A stretch of 64,000 bases of DNA from Bacteroidia bacterium (GTDB lineage Bacteria; Bacteroidota; Bacteroidia; JADZBD01), in assembly GCA_020852255.1 (NCBI GenBank), contig JADZBD010000002.1:347531-411530 (forward strand), read 5' to 3'. The position numbers and the translations under genes are program-made. The notes under the pieces were generated by a model. That model was not told the DNA's origin and did no database searches. It worked only from the letters and a program-made list of their open reading frames with translations. This document shows positions 8,604-16,936 of this stretch, in pieces (within the stretch, counting starts at the first letter, position 1; each line of letters opens with the position of its first letter).

Positions 8604-9920
8604 ATGAACCCGGATCCCATCCTGATCTACACCCCTGCGCTTACGCCCCGCCTGAAATACATTTTCCATTTCATTTTCAGGGATGTGCTCTCCATGCCTA
8701 TCCGATTCACTACTGAATCACACGAGTTTGTACTATTCACCGGCCCGAAATTCTCTTACGCACCGCAACCCTTAGGCGATGAACTGTTCTTTCAAAGCAG
8801 AAATATTCTTACCGAGAACGGCATCAATGAACAGAATATTACTGTGACGGAATGGGAAGGCCTGAAGATCTTTTTCAGCACGGGCAAGGCCAGCGCACTC
8901 CCCTTTGATCCGTTTGCGGCCTCCTTTTACCTGGTGAGCCGTTACGAAGAATATCTCCCTTACCTCCGCGACCTCTATGATCGCTTTGAAACAAAAGAAT
9001 CGCTGGCCTTTCAGAACGGTTTTATCCGGCAGCCGGTCGTGGACCGTTATGCCGGAAAAATACGCGATACCCTTACGGCCCGTTTTCCCACCCTCCACTT
9101 TCCCGATAGAAAATATAGCTACATCTCCACAATTGATATAGACAATGCTTTCGCCTACAAGGAAAAAGGAACCATTCGCATTCTCGGAGGATTCGCCAAA
9201 GCATTGTGGCAACTTCAATTTGGCGAGATCGGCGAACGAATCAAGGTCTTCCTCGGCATCCGGCGCGACCCGTACGACACCTACGACCTGCAACTGGAAC
9301 TGCAGCGGACATTCGGAATGGAGTGCATCTATTTTTTCCTGCTGGCAGATTATGGTGTCAACGACAAAAATGTTCCGGTGCAGAGCCGGAAATTACAATC
9401 GCTGATCAAACAACTGGCCGACCATGCCCGCGTGGGTATTCATCCTTCATTTGCCGCAAGTTCCGACAAGCAGAAACTGAAAACAGAAGTGTCGAGGCTT
9501 GCGGCCATCCTGAATACCGAGGTTACGCTCAGCCGCCAGCATTTTCTGCGGCTGAACTTCCCGCAGACATACCGGAACCTGCTGGAGATGGATATCCTGG
9601 AAGATCATACGATGGGATTCGCACATGAGATCGGTTTCCGTGCGGGCACCTGCACGGCATTTAATTTTTACGACCTTGATCTGGAGATAGAAACCCGTTT
9701 AAGAATACATCCCTTCGCCGTAATGGATGCCACGCTGAAATATTACATGAAAGTTCCCCCTGAAAAAGCCATGGATCATATCCGGGAAGTAGTTCATGAG
9801 ATTAAAAAAGTGAACGGAACCTTCATCAGTCTGTGGCACAACGAGAGCTTAAGCGAAAATAAGATATGGGCGGGATGGCGGCAGGTGTACGAGCAAATGG
9901 TAAAAGAAGCCAGTGTATGA
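8604..9920 (+). CDS. Polysaccharide-deacetylase-like protein with DUF7033-type N-terminal region
   Basis: The 438-residue protein resembles the Bacteroidota family annotated as polysaccharide deacetylase with an N-terminal DUF7033. Residues 1-170 include LPFDPFAASFYLVSRYEEY. The C-terminal half has NodB-fold elements: TIDIDNAF as the Asp-containing first motif, RVGIHPSF as the His-containing motif, and DHTMGFAHEIGFRAGTC. There is no signal peptide, so it would act in the cytoplasm or at the inner face of the membrane. The gene is sandwiched between wecB and a FemAB/GNAT-like gene, with a 4-base ATGA overlap to the latter, consistent with a shared cell-surface glycan role. The substrate is unknown. 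Confidence 0.72.
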   Translation: MNPDPILIYTPALTPRLKYIFHFIFRDVLSMPIRFTTESHEFVLFTGPKFSYAPQPLGDELFFQSRNILTENGINEQNITVTEWEGLKIFFSTGKASALPFDPFAASFYLVSRYEEYLPYLRDLYDRFETKESLAFQNGFIRQPVVDRYAGKIRDTLTARFPTLHFPDRKYSYISTIDIDNAFAYKEKGTIRILGGFAKALWQLQFGEIGERIKVFLGIRRDPYDTYDLQLELQRTFGMECIYFFLLADYGVNDKNVPVQSRKLQSLIKQLADHARVGIHPSFAASSDKQKLKTEVSRLAAILNTEVTLSRQHFLRLNFPQTYRNLLEMDILEDHTMGFAHEIGFRAGTCTAFNFYDLDLEIETRLRIHPFAVMDATLKYYMKVPPEKAMDHIREVVHEIKKVNGTFISLWHNESLSENKIWAGWRQVYEQMVKEASV

Positions 9921-10792
9921 TCCGGCACTTGTTGCACAGCGAGATTGACAAGGTACGGTGGGACCGCTGCGTTCAGAAGAACACGGATCTTATCTATCCG
10001 CTCTCATGGTGGCTTGATATTGTTTCTCCCGGATGGGAAGCCCTCGCGGACGAAGAATACACCACGGTGATGCCGCTTACCTGGAGAAAAAAAGCTGGCT
10101 TCCGCTACCTTTGCCAGCCACCCTTCACGCAACAACTGGGCATATTCGGGCCTGCACCCGAAGAAACTTTCCTGAATGCCATCCCGAAAGAGTTCCGGCT
10201 GACGGAGATCAACCTGAACGAGAAAAACACCGGAGCCGGTGAACGCTCCGTGAACCTTCTGCTGGATCTATCCCGTACATACACCGAATTGTTTTCCTCC
10301 TATTCGGAAAACACCCGGCGTAATATTAAAAAAACGAGGGAAGGGTTATATGTTTTTTCCGACCAGGTAACACCGGAGGAACTGCTCGCTTTGTACCGCC
10401 GCAACCAGGGTGCCCGGCACGTTCAGCTAAAGGCGGGCCAGGCCGGATTGCTGAACGAGCTGATACGCATCACGCGAATCAAAAACTGCGGGCGCACTGT
10501 GGGACTGCGAAACCCGGAGGGCCGTCTGCTTACGGCCGCATTTTTTGTATGGACGGAATCGCGTGTCATTTTTCTTTTTTCTGCCACCGACCTGACCGAA
10601 AAATTGCGCTGGCTCTCACTACTCATAGATCTGTGTATCGAATACGATGCCGGCAAGCCGCGCGTACTTGATTTTGAAGGAAGCAACCATGCAGATCTGG
10701 CACGGTTTTACAAGGGTTTCGGGGCTAAAGAAGTCGTATATTTACGCCTCCGAAAAAACAGACTTCCTTTCTGGATCAAATGGATGAAATAA
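9917..10792 (+). CDS. FemAB/GNAT-like acyltransferase
   Basis: The start is taken as the ATG at 9917 (MIRHLLHSEIDKVRWDRCV), which overlaps the preceding stop in ATGA. The 291-residue protein has the layout of the FemAB/BioF2-type GNAT family: an N-terminal domain with YPLSWWLDIVSPGWEAL, then SENTRRNIKKTREG, which is a typical conserved segment, and a C-terminal GNAT domain ending in LDFEGSNHADLARFYKGFGA. Members attach amino acids or acyl groups to peptidoglycan or sugar precursors. The partner genes wecB and the DUF7033 deacetylase suggest surface polysaccharide modification. The exact acceptor is unknown. Confidence 0.7.
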   Translation: MIRHLLHSEIDKVRWDRCVQKNTDLIYPLSWWLDIVSPGWEALADEEYTTVMPLTWRKKAGFRYLCQPPFTQQLGIFGPAPEETFLNAIPKEFRLTEINLNEKNTGAGERSVNLLLDLSRTYTELFSSYSENTRRNIKKTREGLYVFSDQVTPEELLALYRRNQGARHVQLKAGQAGLLNELIRITRIKNCGRTVGLRNPEGRLLTAAFFVWTESRVIFLFSATDLTEKLRWLSLLIDLCIEYDAGKPRVLDFEGSNHADLARFYKGFGAKEVVYLRLRKNRLPFWIKWMK

Positions 10793-10793
10793 C

Positions 10794-11441
10794 ATGTTAC
10801 ACGACCTGAGCAAGAGCAATACCATTCTGAATCATTTCATCGCTGAACTAAGGGATGTAAACATTCAGAAGGATAGTATGCGTTTCCGGCGCAACCTGGA
10901 ACGTATAGGGGAAGTAGCGGCCCTGGAACTCAGCCGCACGCTTCAGTATCAGCCCGCCGAAGTAGAGACACCACTCGGTGTAGCGAACACCTCTCTTTTG
11001 CGGGAGCAGCCGGTACTGGCTACGATTCTGAGGGCAGGATTACCGATGCATGCCGGGCTGCAGAATTTCTTTGACCGTGCACAGAACGCGTTTATTTCAG
11101 CCTTTCGGAAACATCACAAGGACGGTAGTTTTGACGTGCAGGTAGAGTACCTCGCCTGTCCGCCCCTTGCAGGAAAAACATTAATTCTTTCAGATCCCAT
11201 GCTGGCCACCGGATCTTCACTGGTACTCACCTACAAAGCCTTGCAGAAAAGAGGGCAGCCGGCACAGATTCACGTTGTATGCGCCATTGCCAGCCTGGAG
11301 GGAGTGGATCATGTACGCAAACATCTTCCCGAGGGCACACATATCTGGTGCGGAGCCATTGACGACGAGCTTACAGCGCAGGCCTACATCGTACCCGGTC
11401 TCGGGGATGCAGGAGATCTTGCCTTCGGCGAAAAAGTGTAA
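10794..11441 (+). CDS. upp: Uracil phosphoribosyltransferase
   Basis: This 215-residue salvage enzyme makes UMP from uracil and PRPP. The PRPP-binding loop is LILSDPMLATGSSL, and the conserved ILRAGLPMHAG region lies before it. The C-terminal GLGDAGDLAFG is the uracil-recognition end typical of Upp. The length is normal. It begins one base after the preceding stop and is followed two bases later by a membrane-protein gene, so it appears to be cotranscribed with unrelated neighbours. Confidence 0.94.
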   Translation: MLHDLSKSNTILNHFIAELRDVNIQKDSMRFRRNLERIGEVAALELSRTLQYQPAEVETPLGVANTSLLREQPVLATILRAGLPMHAGLQNFFDRAQNAFISAFRKHHKDGSFDVQVEYLACPPLAGKTLILSDPMLATGSSLVLTYKALQKRGQPAQIHVVCAIASLEGVDHVRKHLPEGTHIWCGAIDDELTAQAYIVPGLGDAGDLAFGEKV

Positions 11442-11443
11442 AT

Positions 11444-11962
11444 ATGGGTACCGCAGACTGGCAATACCTTGCGGAGTTGCTCTCCGTGTTTCTAACCGCC
11501 GCCACAAAGTTTCTTTTTGCGCCTCTTGCAGGATATTACCTGGGAATGAGCCTTAAGACCACGCTGGTGGTGACCACGCTGGGCGGTTTGACCGGAATTT
11601 TTCTTTCCTCTGTGCTGGGAGCGATGATTCGCAAATACTGGCGCTCCTTTTTCTGTCTCTTTCTGGCGCCGTTCAGTAAACAATCATACCGCGAGCTGGT
11701 GAACACACCGCCCCGGCGATTTTCCCGGATGAACCGTCTCATTGCCCATGTTCGCCGGAAATTCGGCCTGGCCGGGCTGGCTTTTATCACACCTCTTCTT
11801 ATTTCCATTCCTGCCGGAATGATCATTGCCATGAACATATACAGTAGAAAAGGCAGGGTAATTGCCGCGATGATTATTTCACTTCTGTTCTGGTCGCTGA
11901 CACTGAATTTTGCCACACCGGCGCTGATGAAGTACCTGGCAGAAAACTCCACGGGTTTTTGA
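11444..11962 (+). CDS. Uncharacterised small integral membrane protein
   Basis: The 172-residue protein has three to four hydrophobic stretches: roughly residues 8-30, 38-60, 112-134 and 138-158. A basic loop between them contains PPRRFSRMNRLIAHVRRKFG. No enzymatic motif was recognised. It may belong to a small-export or DedA-like membrane group, but that is a guess. It starts two bases after upp and its stop overlaps the TTG start of the next gene. Confidence 0.6.
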   Translation: MGTADWQYLAELLSVFLTAATKFLFAPLAGYYLGMSLKTTLVVTTLGGLTGIFLSSVLGAMIRKYWRSFFCLFLAPFSKQSYRELVNTPPRRFSRMNRLIAHVRRKFGLAGLAFITPLLISIPAGMIIAMNIYSRKGRVIAAMIISLLFWSLTLNFATPALMKYLAENSTGF

Positions 11963-12651
11963 AAAAATACTCGCATATTTTTTTTGACTTTGACCGGACG
12001 ATCTGGGATTACGAGACCAATGCAGACGAGGCGATCCGGGAACTGGCCGTGCATTATTCACTGGCGGCGCGGGGCATTGAAAACACGAATTTGTTTATTA
12101 CGGAGTACAACAAGATCAATGATGATCTCTGGGAGCGTTACGGAAAGAACGAGGTAACAAAGGAGGAGTTGCGTTCCCAGCGATTCCACCTGGCATTTCT
12201 GAAATTCGGCTTAAAAGATTTTGAGATGGCGCAGCAGATCAGTGCCGACTTCACAGTTTTAGCTTGCCAGAAGCCGCATTTAGTGCCCGGGGCGAAGGAA
12301 TTGCTGGATTATCTGAAGGGCCGGTATCCGATACACCTGATCACAAACGGATTTGAGGAAACACAAAAAATGAAGATCAAACATGCACGGGTGGGACACT
12401 ATTTCGACAGCATGATCACATCCGAACGCGCGCAAGCGAAAAAGCCCGCGAAGGAGATCTTTGAATTCGCTCTGCGCGAAACAGGAGCAGATCCGGCAAA
12501 TTCCATCATGATCGGCGACCATTACGAATTAGACGCCCTGGCGGCGATGAAAGTGGGGATGGATGGGGTGTGGTTTACGAATAGTGAAATAAAGGAGTCG
12601 GAAGCCACGTACACCGTTCAAAAGCTGGTGGAGTTAAAGGGGATGTTTTAA
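11959..12651 (+). CDS. yjjG: HAD-family nucleotidase, YjjG-type
   Basis: The 230-residue HAD phosphatase has motif I FFDFDRTIWDYETN (nucleophile and acid/base Asp residues in DFD), motif II in LITNGFEE, a motif III Lys in AQAKKPAKEIFEFA and motif IV MIGDHYELDALAA. This matches the YjjG subfamily of pyrimidine nucleotide 5'-phosphatases. The only sensible start is TTG at 11959, which overlaps the previous stop as TTGA; the next ATG in frame lies beyond motif I. Placement next to upp is compatible with pyrimidine metabolism. It is the last gene before the TACGGAT repeat array. Confidence 0.85.
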   Translation: MKKYSHIFFDFDRTIWDYETNADEAIRELAVHYSLAARGIENTNLFITEYNKINDDLWERYGKNEVTKEELRSQRFHLAFLKFGLKDFEMAQQISADFTVLACQKPHLVPGAKELLDYLKGRYPIHLITNGFEETQKMKIKHARVGHYFDSMITSERAQAKKPAKEIFEFALRETGADPANSIMIGDHYELDALAAMKVGMDGVWFTNSEIKESEATYTVQKLVELKGMF

Positions 12652-12660
12652 AGGTACTAG

Positions 12661-12787
12661 TACGGATTACGGATCTATACGGATGTACGGATTACGGATC
12701 AGTACGGATGTACGGATTACGGATCGGTACGGATTACGGATCTATACGGATGTACGGATTACAGATCGGTACGGATGCACGGATAGG
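12661..12787 (+). repeat. TACGGAT heptamer tandem array with 25-bp higher-order unit
   Basis: About fourteen copies of TACGGAT or one-base variants fill this stretch. They are organised as TACGGAT-TACGGAT-N3-TACGGATG. Full 25-base units start at 12661, 12686, 12728 and 12753; a shortened 17-base unit lies at 12711. The units at 12661 and 12728 are identical and the N3 varies (CTA, CAG, CGG). It starts 10 bases after the yjjG stop. It is not CRISPR-like because there are no spacers. The rest of the gap to the next gene (12788-12945) shows nothing else recognisable. Confidence 0.9.
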
Positions 12788-12945
12788 TTGCCGGGGGTGG
12801 ATTAGGAGTGCCAATGAAAATCCCTGCTTTTTGAGATCTTACGACGAATGCTGATGTTGGGACGGACGAATGGTTGATGTTTGTCATTGAATTTTAGCAT
12901 GACTTTCTTTTGCTGCATTTGGGTTTTAAAATAGAACCTCAACAA

Positions 12946-12977
12946 TTTGGAACCGGTGATTGAGTAGACTACATTTG
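12946..12977 (+). promoter_or_regulatory. Promoter of the surface protein/GH operon
   Basis: TTTG at 12946-12949, a 20-base spacer and TACATTTG at 12970-12977 match the Bacteroidota consensus. It lies 21 bases before the ATG at 12999. Confidence 0.65.
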
Positions 12978-12998
12978 GGTTAACAAACTCATTGCTGC

Positions 12999-14048
12999 AT
13001 GAAATTCTCACTCTCCTTCACGTTTGCCTTTCTCCTGTTAGGGGGGGGGGGCATGTACGCACAAACTAACACTTTTCCTTCGAACGGAAATACCGGGGTT
13101 GGAACTACAAATCCGGGTGAAAAACTGGAAGTTGTAGGAAACATCAAAGTTACCGGAGATCTCGTTGTGGGAGGTCTATCACGACTGAAAAGCAATGTGA
13201 TCATTGAAGGCCCGCTGCGTTTAAAACCTTTTACCCTGAATTACCAGGCGCCCGACAGATTGTTAGGGGTGAATGCCATGGGAGTAGTGACGGTGAACCC
13301 CAGCATTGATCGTTTAAATGTTTACAGGATCGCTCCGGTACCGGGAGACAGCATCATTCGATTCGGGGACAGCACCTTACTTTTTTATCCTTACAACAGG
13401 ATATGGGCCGATCAAACCCAAACGGTTAAAGGCATCGGGATCAGCGGAGGAACCTCGCTGGGAGCTTTAGCTGTAGCGTTGGGAAAGACTTCGGCATCGG
13501 GAGATCATTCCATTTCTCTTGGGTACCAGGTGCGCGCGGCGGGGTTTAATGCTGTTGTCATTGGCTCAAATCCTACCGGATCACCAACCTATTTCACGAA
13601 CTATACCACCAATTCCCTGATGGTGGGCTTTAATTCCGACCGGCCAACCTTGTATGTAAGCTCATCTGGTGGTGCGGGGACTACGGGCGTGGTTTGCATC
13701 GGCACCACTGTCCTGCCCAATGGACCACAATATAAGTTAGCCGTTGCCGGCACTATTCTCAGTCATGAGGTAGAGGTGGTCGCTCCTACCCAATGGCCCG
13801 ATTACGTTTTTGAGAAAGATTATAAACTCATGTCGCTGGATGAGCGTAAAGCTTACCTTGAAAAGCACCGCCATCTGCCCTATGTGTCTTCCGCGGAGGA
13901 GTTAGGGAAGAATGGCATTGCAGTAGCCGAAATGTTCAAGTCCCTGACAAAGAACATTGAAGAACTGAATTTGTACATTTTTCAGCAACAAGAACAGATA
14001 AGGACGCTTGAAAAGCGTTTGCTGGAACTCGAACAAAAAGCAAAGTAG
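12999..14048 (+). CDS. Exported tail-fibre-like surface protein with C-terminal coiled coil; poly-G tract in signal peptide
   Basis: The 349-residue protein has a signal peptide (MKFSLSFTFAFLLLGGGGMYAQ). A region follows with NGNTGVGTTNPGEKLEVVGN, typical of Bacteroidota tail-fibre or endosialidase-chaperone-like surface proteins, then beta-rich low-complexity sequence. A C-terminal module contains KDYKLMSLDERKAYLEKHRH and a heptad-rich coiled coil ending LEKRLLELEQKAK. No autocleavage motif is clear and no T9SS domain is present. A homopolymer of 11 Gs (13041-13051) encodes the GGGG of the signal peptide; any change not a multiple of three would abolish the protein. The next gene starts two bases after the stop, so the two are likely cotranscribed. 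Confidence 0.75.
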   Translation: MKFSLSFTFAFLLLGGGGMYAQTNTFPSNGNTGVGTTNPGEKLEVVGNIKVTGDLVVGGLSRLKSNVIIEGPLRLKPFTLNYQAPDRLLGVNAMGVVTVNPSIDRLNVYRIAPVPGDSIIRFGDSTLLFYPYNRIWADQTQTVKGIGISGGTSLGALAVALGKTSASGDHSISLGYQVRAAGFNAVVIGSNPTGSPTYFTNYTTNSLMVGFNSDRPTLYVSSSGGAGTTGVVCIGTTVLPNGPQYKLAVAGTILSHEVEVVAPTQWPDYVFEKDYKLMSLDERKAYLEKHRHLPYVSSAEELGKNGIAVAEMFKSLTKNIEELNLYIFQQQEQIRTLEKRLLELEQKAK

Positions 14049-14050
14049 TC

Positions 14051-16861
14051 ATGAAACAGTTTTTGACCCTTGCTTTCGCCGGTTCTATTATAAGTTCTGT
14101 ACCTGGTCAGGTACCGTTTCCGTGTACCCGTATCCAGGGCGGGCCCTACTCTTCAGGTGTGCATACTGTTTATAATTCAGAGTGCGTAACATCTCCCGGC
14201 GTTATTCCAGTCATTACCCTATTCGACCAGCAGGCCCAGGTGGAGTTCAAATCCGGAAAATCCATCAAAATGCTCCCGGGGTTCCGCGCAGGTAACTTCA
14301 CAACAGGACATTTTTTAGCACATATTGAAGAGCCCGCAGTAAACGCTTTTATTTACTCGCCCGCAAACTACGATCCCATTAACAACCCCATACTGAAGTA
14401 CAGCAAGTTTGAAATAGGTATAGAATTGCCTCAAAGCATACAAGATCAGATCAATGATTTTATTGGCGGAAATGCCGGAATTAATCCCTATGATCCCGAT
14501 CAGATCAAGATCCAGGTGGATTTTCAACATCAACTCACCGGAAATATATACACCCGCTACGGTTTTTATTATCAGGATGTAACCGCTTCAGGAAACGGGT
14601 GGACCATAAACACAAATACACTTCATCCCTTCAGGGTCCGCTTCGCTCCGCCATTAGATGGGTTCTGGTACGCCACTATTAAGCTTATCGTAAACAATAA
14701 CCAGGTTGGGAATCCGTATGTAGCGAATTTTCTCGCAAGCCCCAGTAACGAGAAAGGGCATTTGCTGGTGGGGACCTATAAAAAGACCCTGAAGTATGAA
14801 AACAGAGAAAGCTTCTTCGCTATTGGAAGGAATGTCGCTTTTGCGGAGGAAGATCCCTGGGAGTCGTGCACCTCTACACCTCAAAAGTTTAATGAACAGA
14901 GAAGTTACATATCAAGCATAGCTTCAAATGGCGGAAATTTTGTGCGGGTTAGAATGGATCCATGGAGCAATGCTATTGAATGGGGAACAACGCAATGTGG
15001 AAATTATCAAAACCGCCAGGATCATGCATGGGAATTGGATAATACCTTGACATTATGCGAAACAGATAATATGAAAATGATGCTATGTCTTCAGGGAGAT
15101 GCGGAGCTGAGCACTTTTTTTGAGTGGGATAGCAATGACAACCTGCACAGCATCAACTGGGGAGCAACAGGACAGGGCAATCCTCCGAATGTAATTGCCC
15201 AAAATCCCTATTACCATTTGCTCGGGGGGCCCAGTGTGAACCCCAGCCCTATGCTCTTTCTCACAGATCAGTCCGCGAAGCAATATTTCAAGCAGAGGCT
15301 ATTTTATATAAATGCCAGGTGGGGCTACAGCACCAGTATTGCCCTTTGGGAGCTGATGAATGAAACTGACAATATCGGGCGATACGGGATAGGCCCAACG
15401 CAAACCCTGTATAATTCAACAACGGTACAACAAGCGGTTAAAGACTGGCATTGCGAAATGAGTACATATCTCTCCTCCTTTTACCCTGCCCACCTCACAA
15501 CAACCGGCTATACCGGCGGGGGGCCAAAGCAGTTTGATCAAAGTTCTCTTTGTCCGGTGTTAAGTGTGTTGTCGGGAAATAGTTACCGTGACGATATTAC
15601 TATGAATAGTGACGCACGTTTTCATTTTAAAAACTCAAAATTCTATTACAATTATTTCAATCCCTCTCCACCTCTTAATCCATATTACAGTCCAAAACCT
15701 TTCATTTTTGGTGAGATTGGATTGGATAATGGTTGTTTCACTTGTCAAGACAACGACTTTCATAATGCCACTTGGGCCACCGCCTTTATGGGCCACATGG
15801 GAAGCGGACTTCACTGGTGGGACTGGGAAAATCAGTCAATAAACCATAATGCAAATTTTCTGCCTTTGAAAATCTTTATCAGTAACATAGACTTTGAAGC
15901 AACAAATTATTACTCTCATGTGAACGTTTCACACAACATTGCCCAAGACAAAAGAATAGAAATTTTTTGGCTCGCCGATAATGCCGGCCGGCAGGGCTAT
16001 GGCTGGATTCACAACGAGAGCGTGTACTGGAAAAATTCTTCTGAAAGCTGCACACTCTCTGTCTGCGATGCGGTTACCACACAGCCCGGCACACCTTATG
16101 TTATTTACGAGCAGCTCAATAACCCGAAGGTGGAAATAACCGGGCTGAACGTACTTCGCTATTACGACTTTGATTTTTACAGCACCCGGCAAACAGGACA
16201 ATACATAGGAAGCCATGGGAACGAGCTGGCTAACCTGGCCGGCACCGTCAAATTCAGGTATAAACTAACCACAGTGCCTGATTACACATACAATGAATAC
16301 CCTGACGTGGCTTTCAGATATAGGATCAACGGCACTAACCGCATTACCGGAGATACCGTTTGGCTCCCGAATGATACAAATCTCTATGTTGCCAACCCTT
16401 TCCCTTTCTCTCCGGGTTTGGGCGACACGGAGACATACAGTTTATTATGGAATTTTGGCTTTGGGGCAGTTTCGGAGGATCCAAATCCTGAGATACTTTT
16501 TCCCGGACCGGGGCTTTATACTGTGTCACTTCAGTTAACGGACAGCTTTGATCACAGCACTTGGATATTTCAAAACTTTGTCTTTTTGGATACTGCAGGC
16601 TATGGCAGCGGAAGATTTCAGGCATTACCGGAAACTTTGGCACCACATTTTTATCCCAATCCATGTAGGGACTATTTATTCTTTTTGACGGCTGGTTACG
16701 ATTATTATGAGTTATATTCGACAACAGGCGAATTATTGATTTCTTCGAAGTGCGATTTTGAAGTTACTTATATAGATCTTCGTCAATTTTCATCAAGCAT
16801 TTACCTGTTGAGGCTTATCAATGAAAGAAAGATTGAGACTTTAAAGATACTTAAGGAATGA
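14051..16861 (+). CDS. T9SS-secreted glycoside-hydrolase-like protein (clan-A type, DUF5060-like N-terminal domain, PKD, type A sorting domain)
   Basis: The 936-residue protein has a signal peptide, then a beta domain (about 100-220) resembling the DUF5060 module that precedes some apiosidase-like and GH-A enzymes. A probable TIM-barrel domain follows (about 235-640). The segment ALWELMNETDN places Glu438 in the W-x-x-x-N-E setting of a clan-A acid/base. PFIFGEIGLDNG places Glu555 as a candidate nucleophile, 117 residues later. A PKD-like domain (about 770-850) contains YSLLWNFGFGA and PGLYTVSLQLTDS. The C-terminus (FYPNPCRDYLFF ... IYLLRL) is a type A T9SS sorting domain. The specific substrate and GH family are not recognised. 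Its PKD/sorting tail is duplicated at 17758-18254. Confidence 0.75.
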   Translation: MKQFLTLAFAGSIISSVPGQVPFPCTRIQGGPYSSGVHTVYNSECVTSPGVIPVITLFDQQAQVEFKSGKSIKMLPGFRAGNFTTGHFLAHIEEPAVNAFIYSPANYDPINNPILKYSKFEIGIELPQSIQDQINDFIGGNAGINPYDPDQIKIQVDFQHQLTGNIYTRYGFYYQDVTASGNGWTINTNTLHPFRVRFAPPLDGFWYATIKLIVNNNQVGNPYVANFLASPSNEKGHLLVGTYKKTLKYENRESFFAIGRNVAFAEEDPWESCTSTPQKFNEQRSYISSIASNGGNFVRVRMDPWSNAIEWGTTQCGNYQNRQDHAWELDNTLTLCETDNMKMMLCLQGDAELSTFFEWDSNDNLHSINWGATGQGNPPNVIAQNPYYHLLGGPSVNPSPMLFLTDQSAKQYFKQRLFYINARWGYSTSIALWELMNETDNIGRYGIGPTQTLYNSTTVQQAVKDWHCEMSTYLSSFYPAHLTTTGYTGGGPKQFDQSSLCPVLSVLSGNSYRDDITMNSDARFHFKNSKFYYNYFNPSPPLNPYYSPKPFIFGEIGLDNGCFTCQDNDFHNATWATAFMGHMGSGLHWWDWENQSINHNANFLPLKIFISNIDFEATNYYSHVNVSHNIAQDKRIEIFWLADNAGRQGYGWIHNESVYWKNSSESCTLSVCDAVTTQPGTPYVIYEQLNNPKVEITGLNVLRYYDFDFYSTRQTGQYIGSHGNELANLAGTVKFRYKLTTVPDYTYNEYPDVAFRYRINGTNRITGDTVWLPNDTNLYVANPFPFSPGLGDTETYSLLWNFGFGAVSEDPNPEILFPGPGLYTVSLQLTDSFDHSTWIFQNFVFLDTAGYGSGRFQALPETLAPHFYPNPCRDYLFFLTAGYDYYELYSTTGELLISSKCDFEVTYIDLRQFSSSIYLLRLINERKIETLKILKE

Positions 16862-16936
16862 CCGATTATAAACGATTGTTTGCCTGAACAACTATTTGAT
16901 TACCAATATTGATATTTTTATTACTCAAGAGGTCTA

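Noticed and set aside
8772..9293. A 173-codon minus-strand frame opposite the DUF7033-type gene
   Set aside because: It lies entirely inside a gene with recognisable deacetylase-family motifs and has no recognisable domain or start context of its own.
12661..12787. CRISPR array
   Set aside because: The units are contiguous heptamers without spacers of constant length, and there are no cas genes in the window.
12802..13011. A 69-codon minus-strand frame in front of the poly-G surface protein
   Set aside because: It crosses the plus-strand promoter and start codon, lacks a domain and has no promoter on its own strand.
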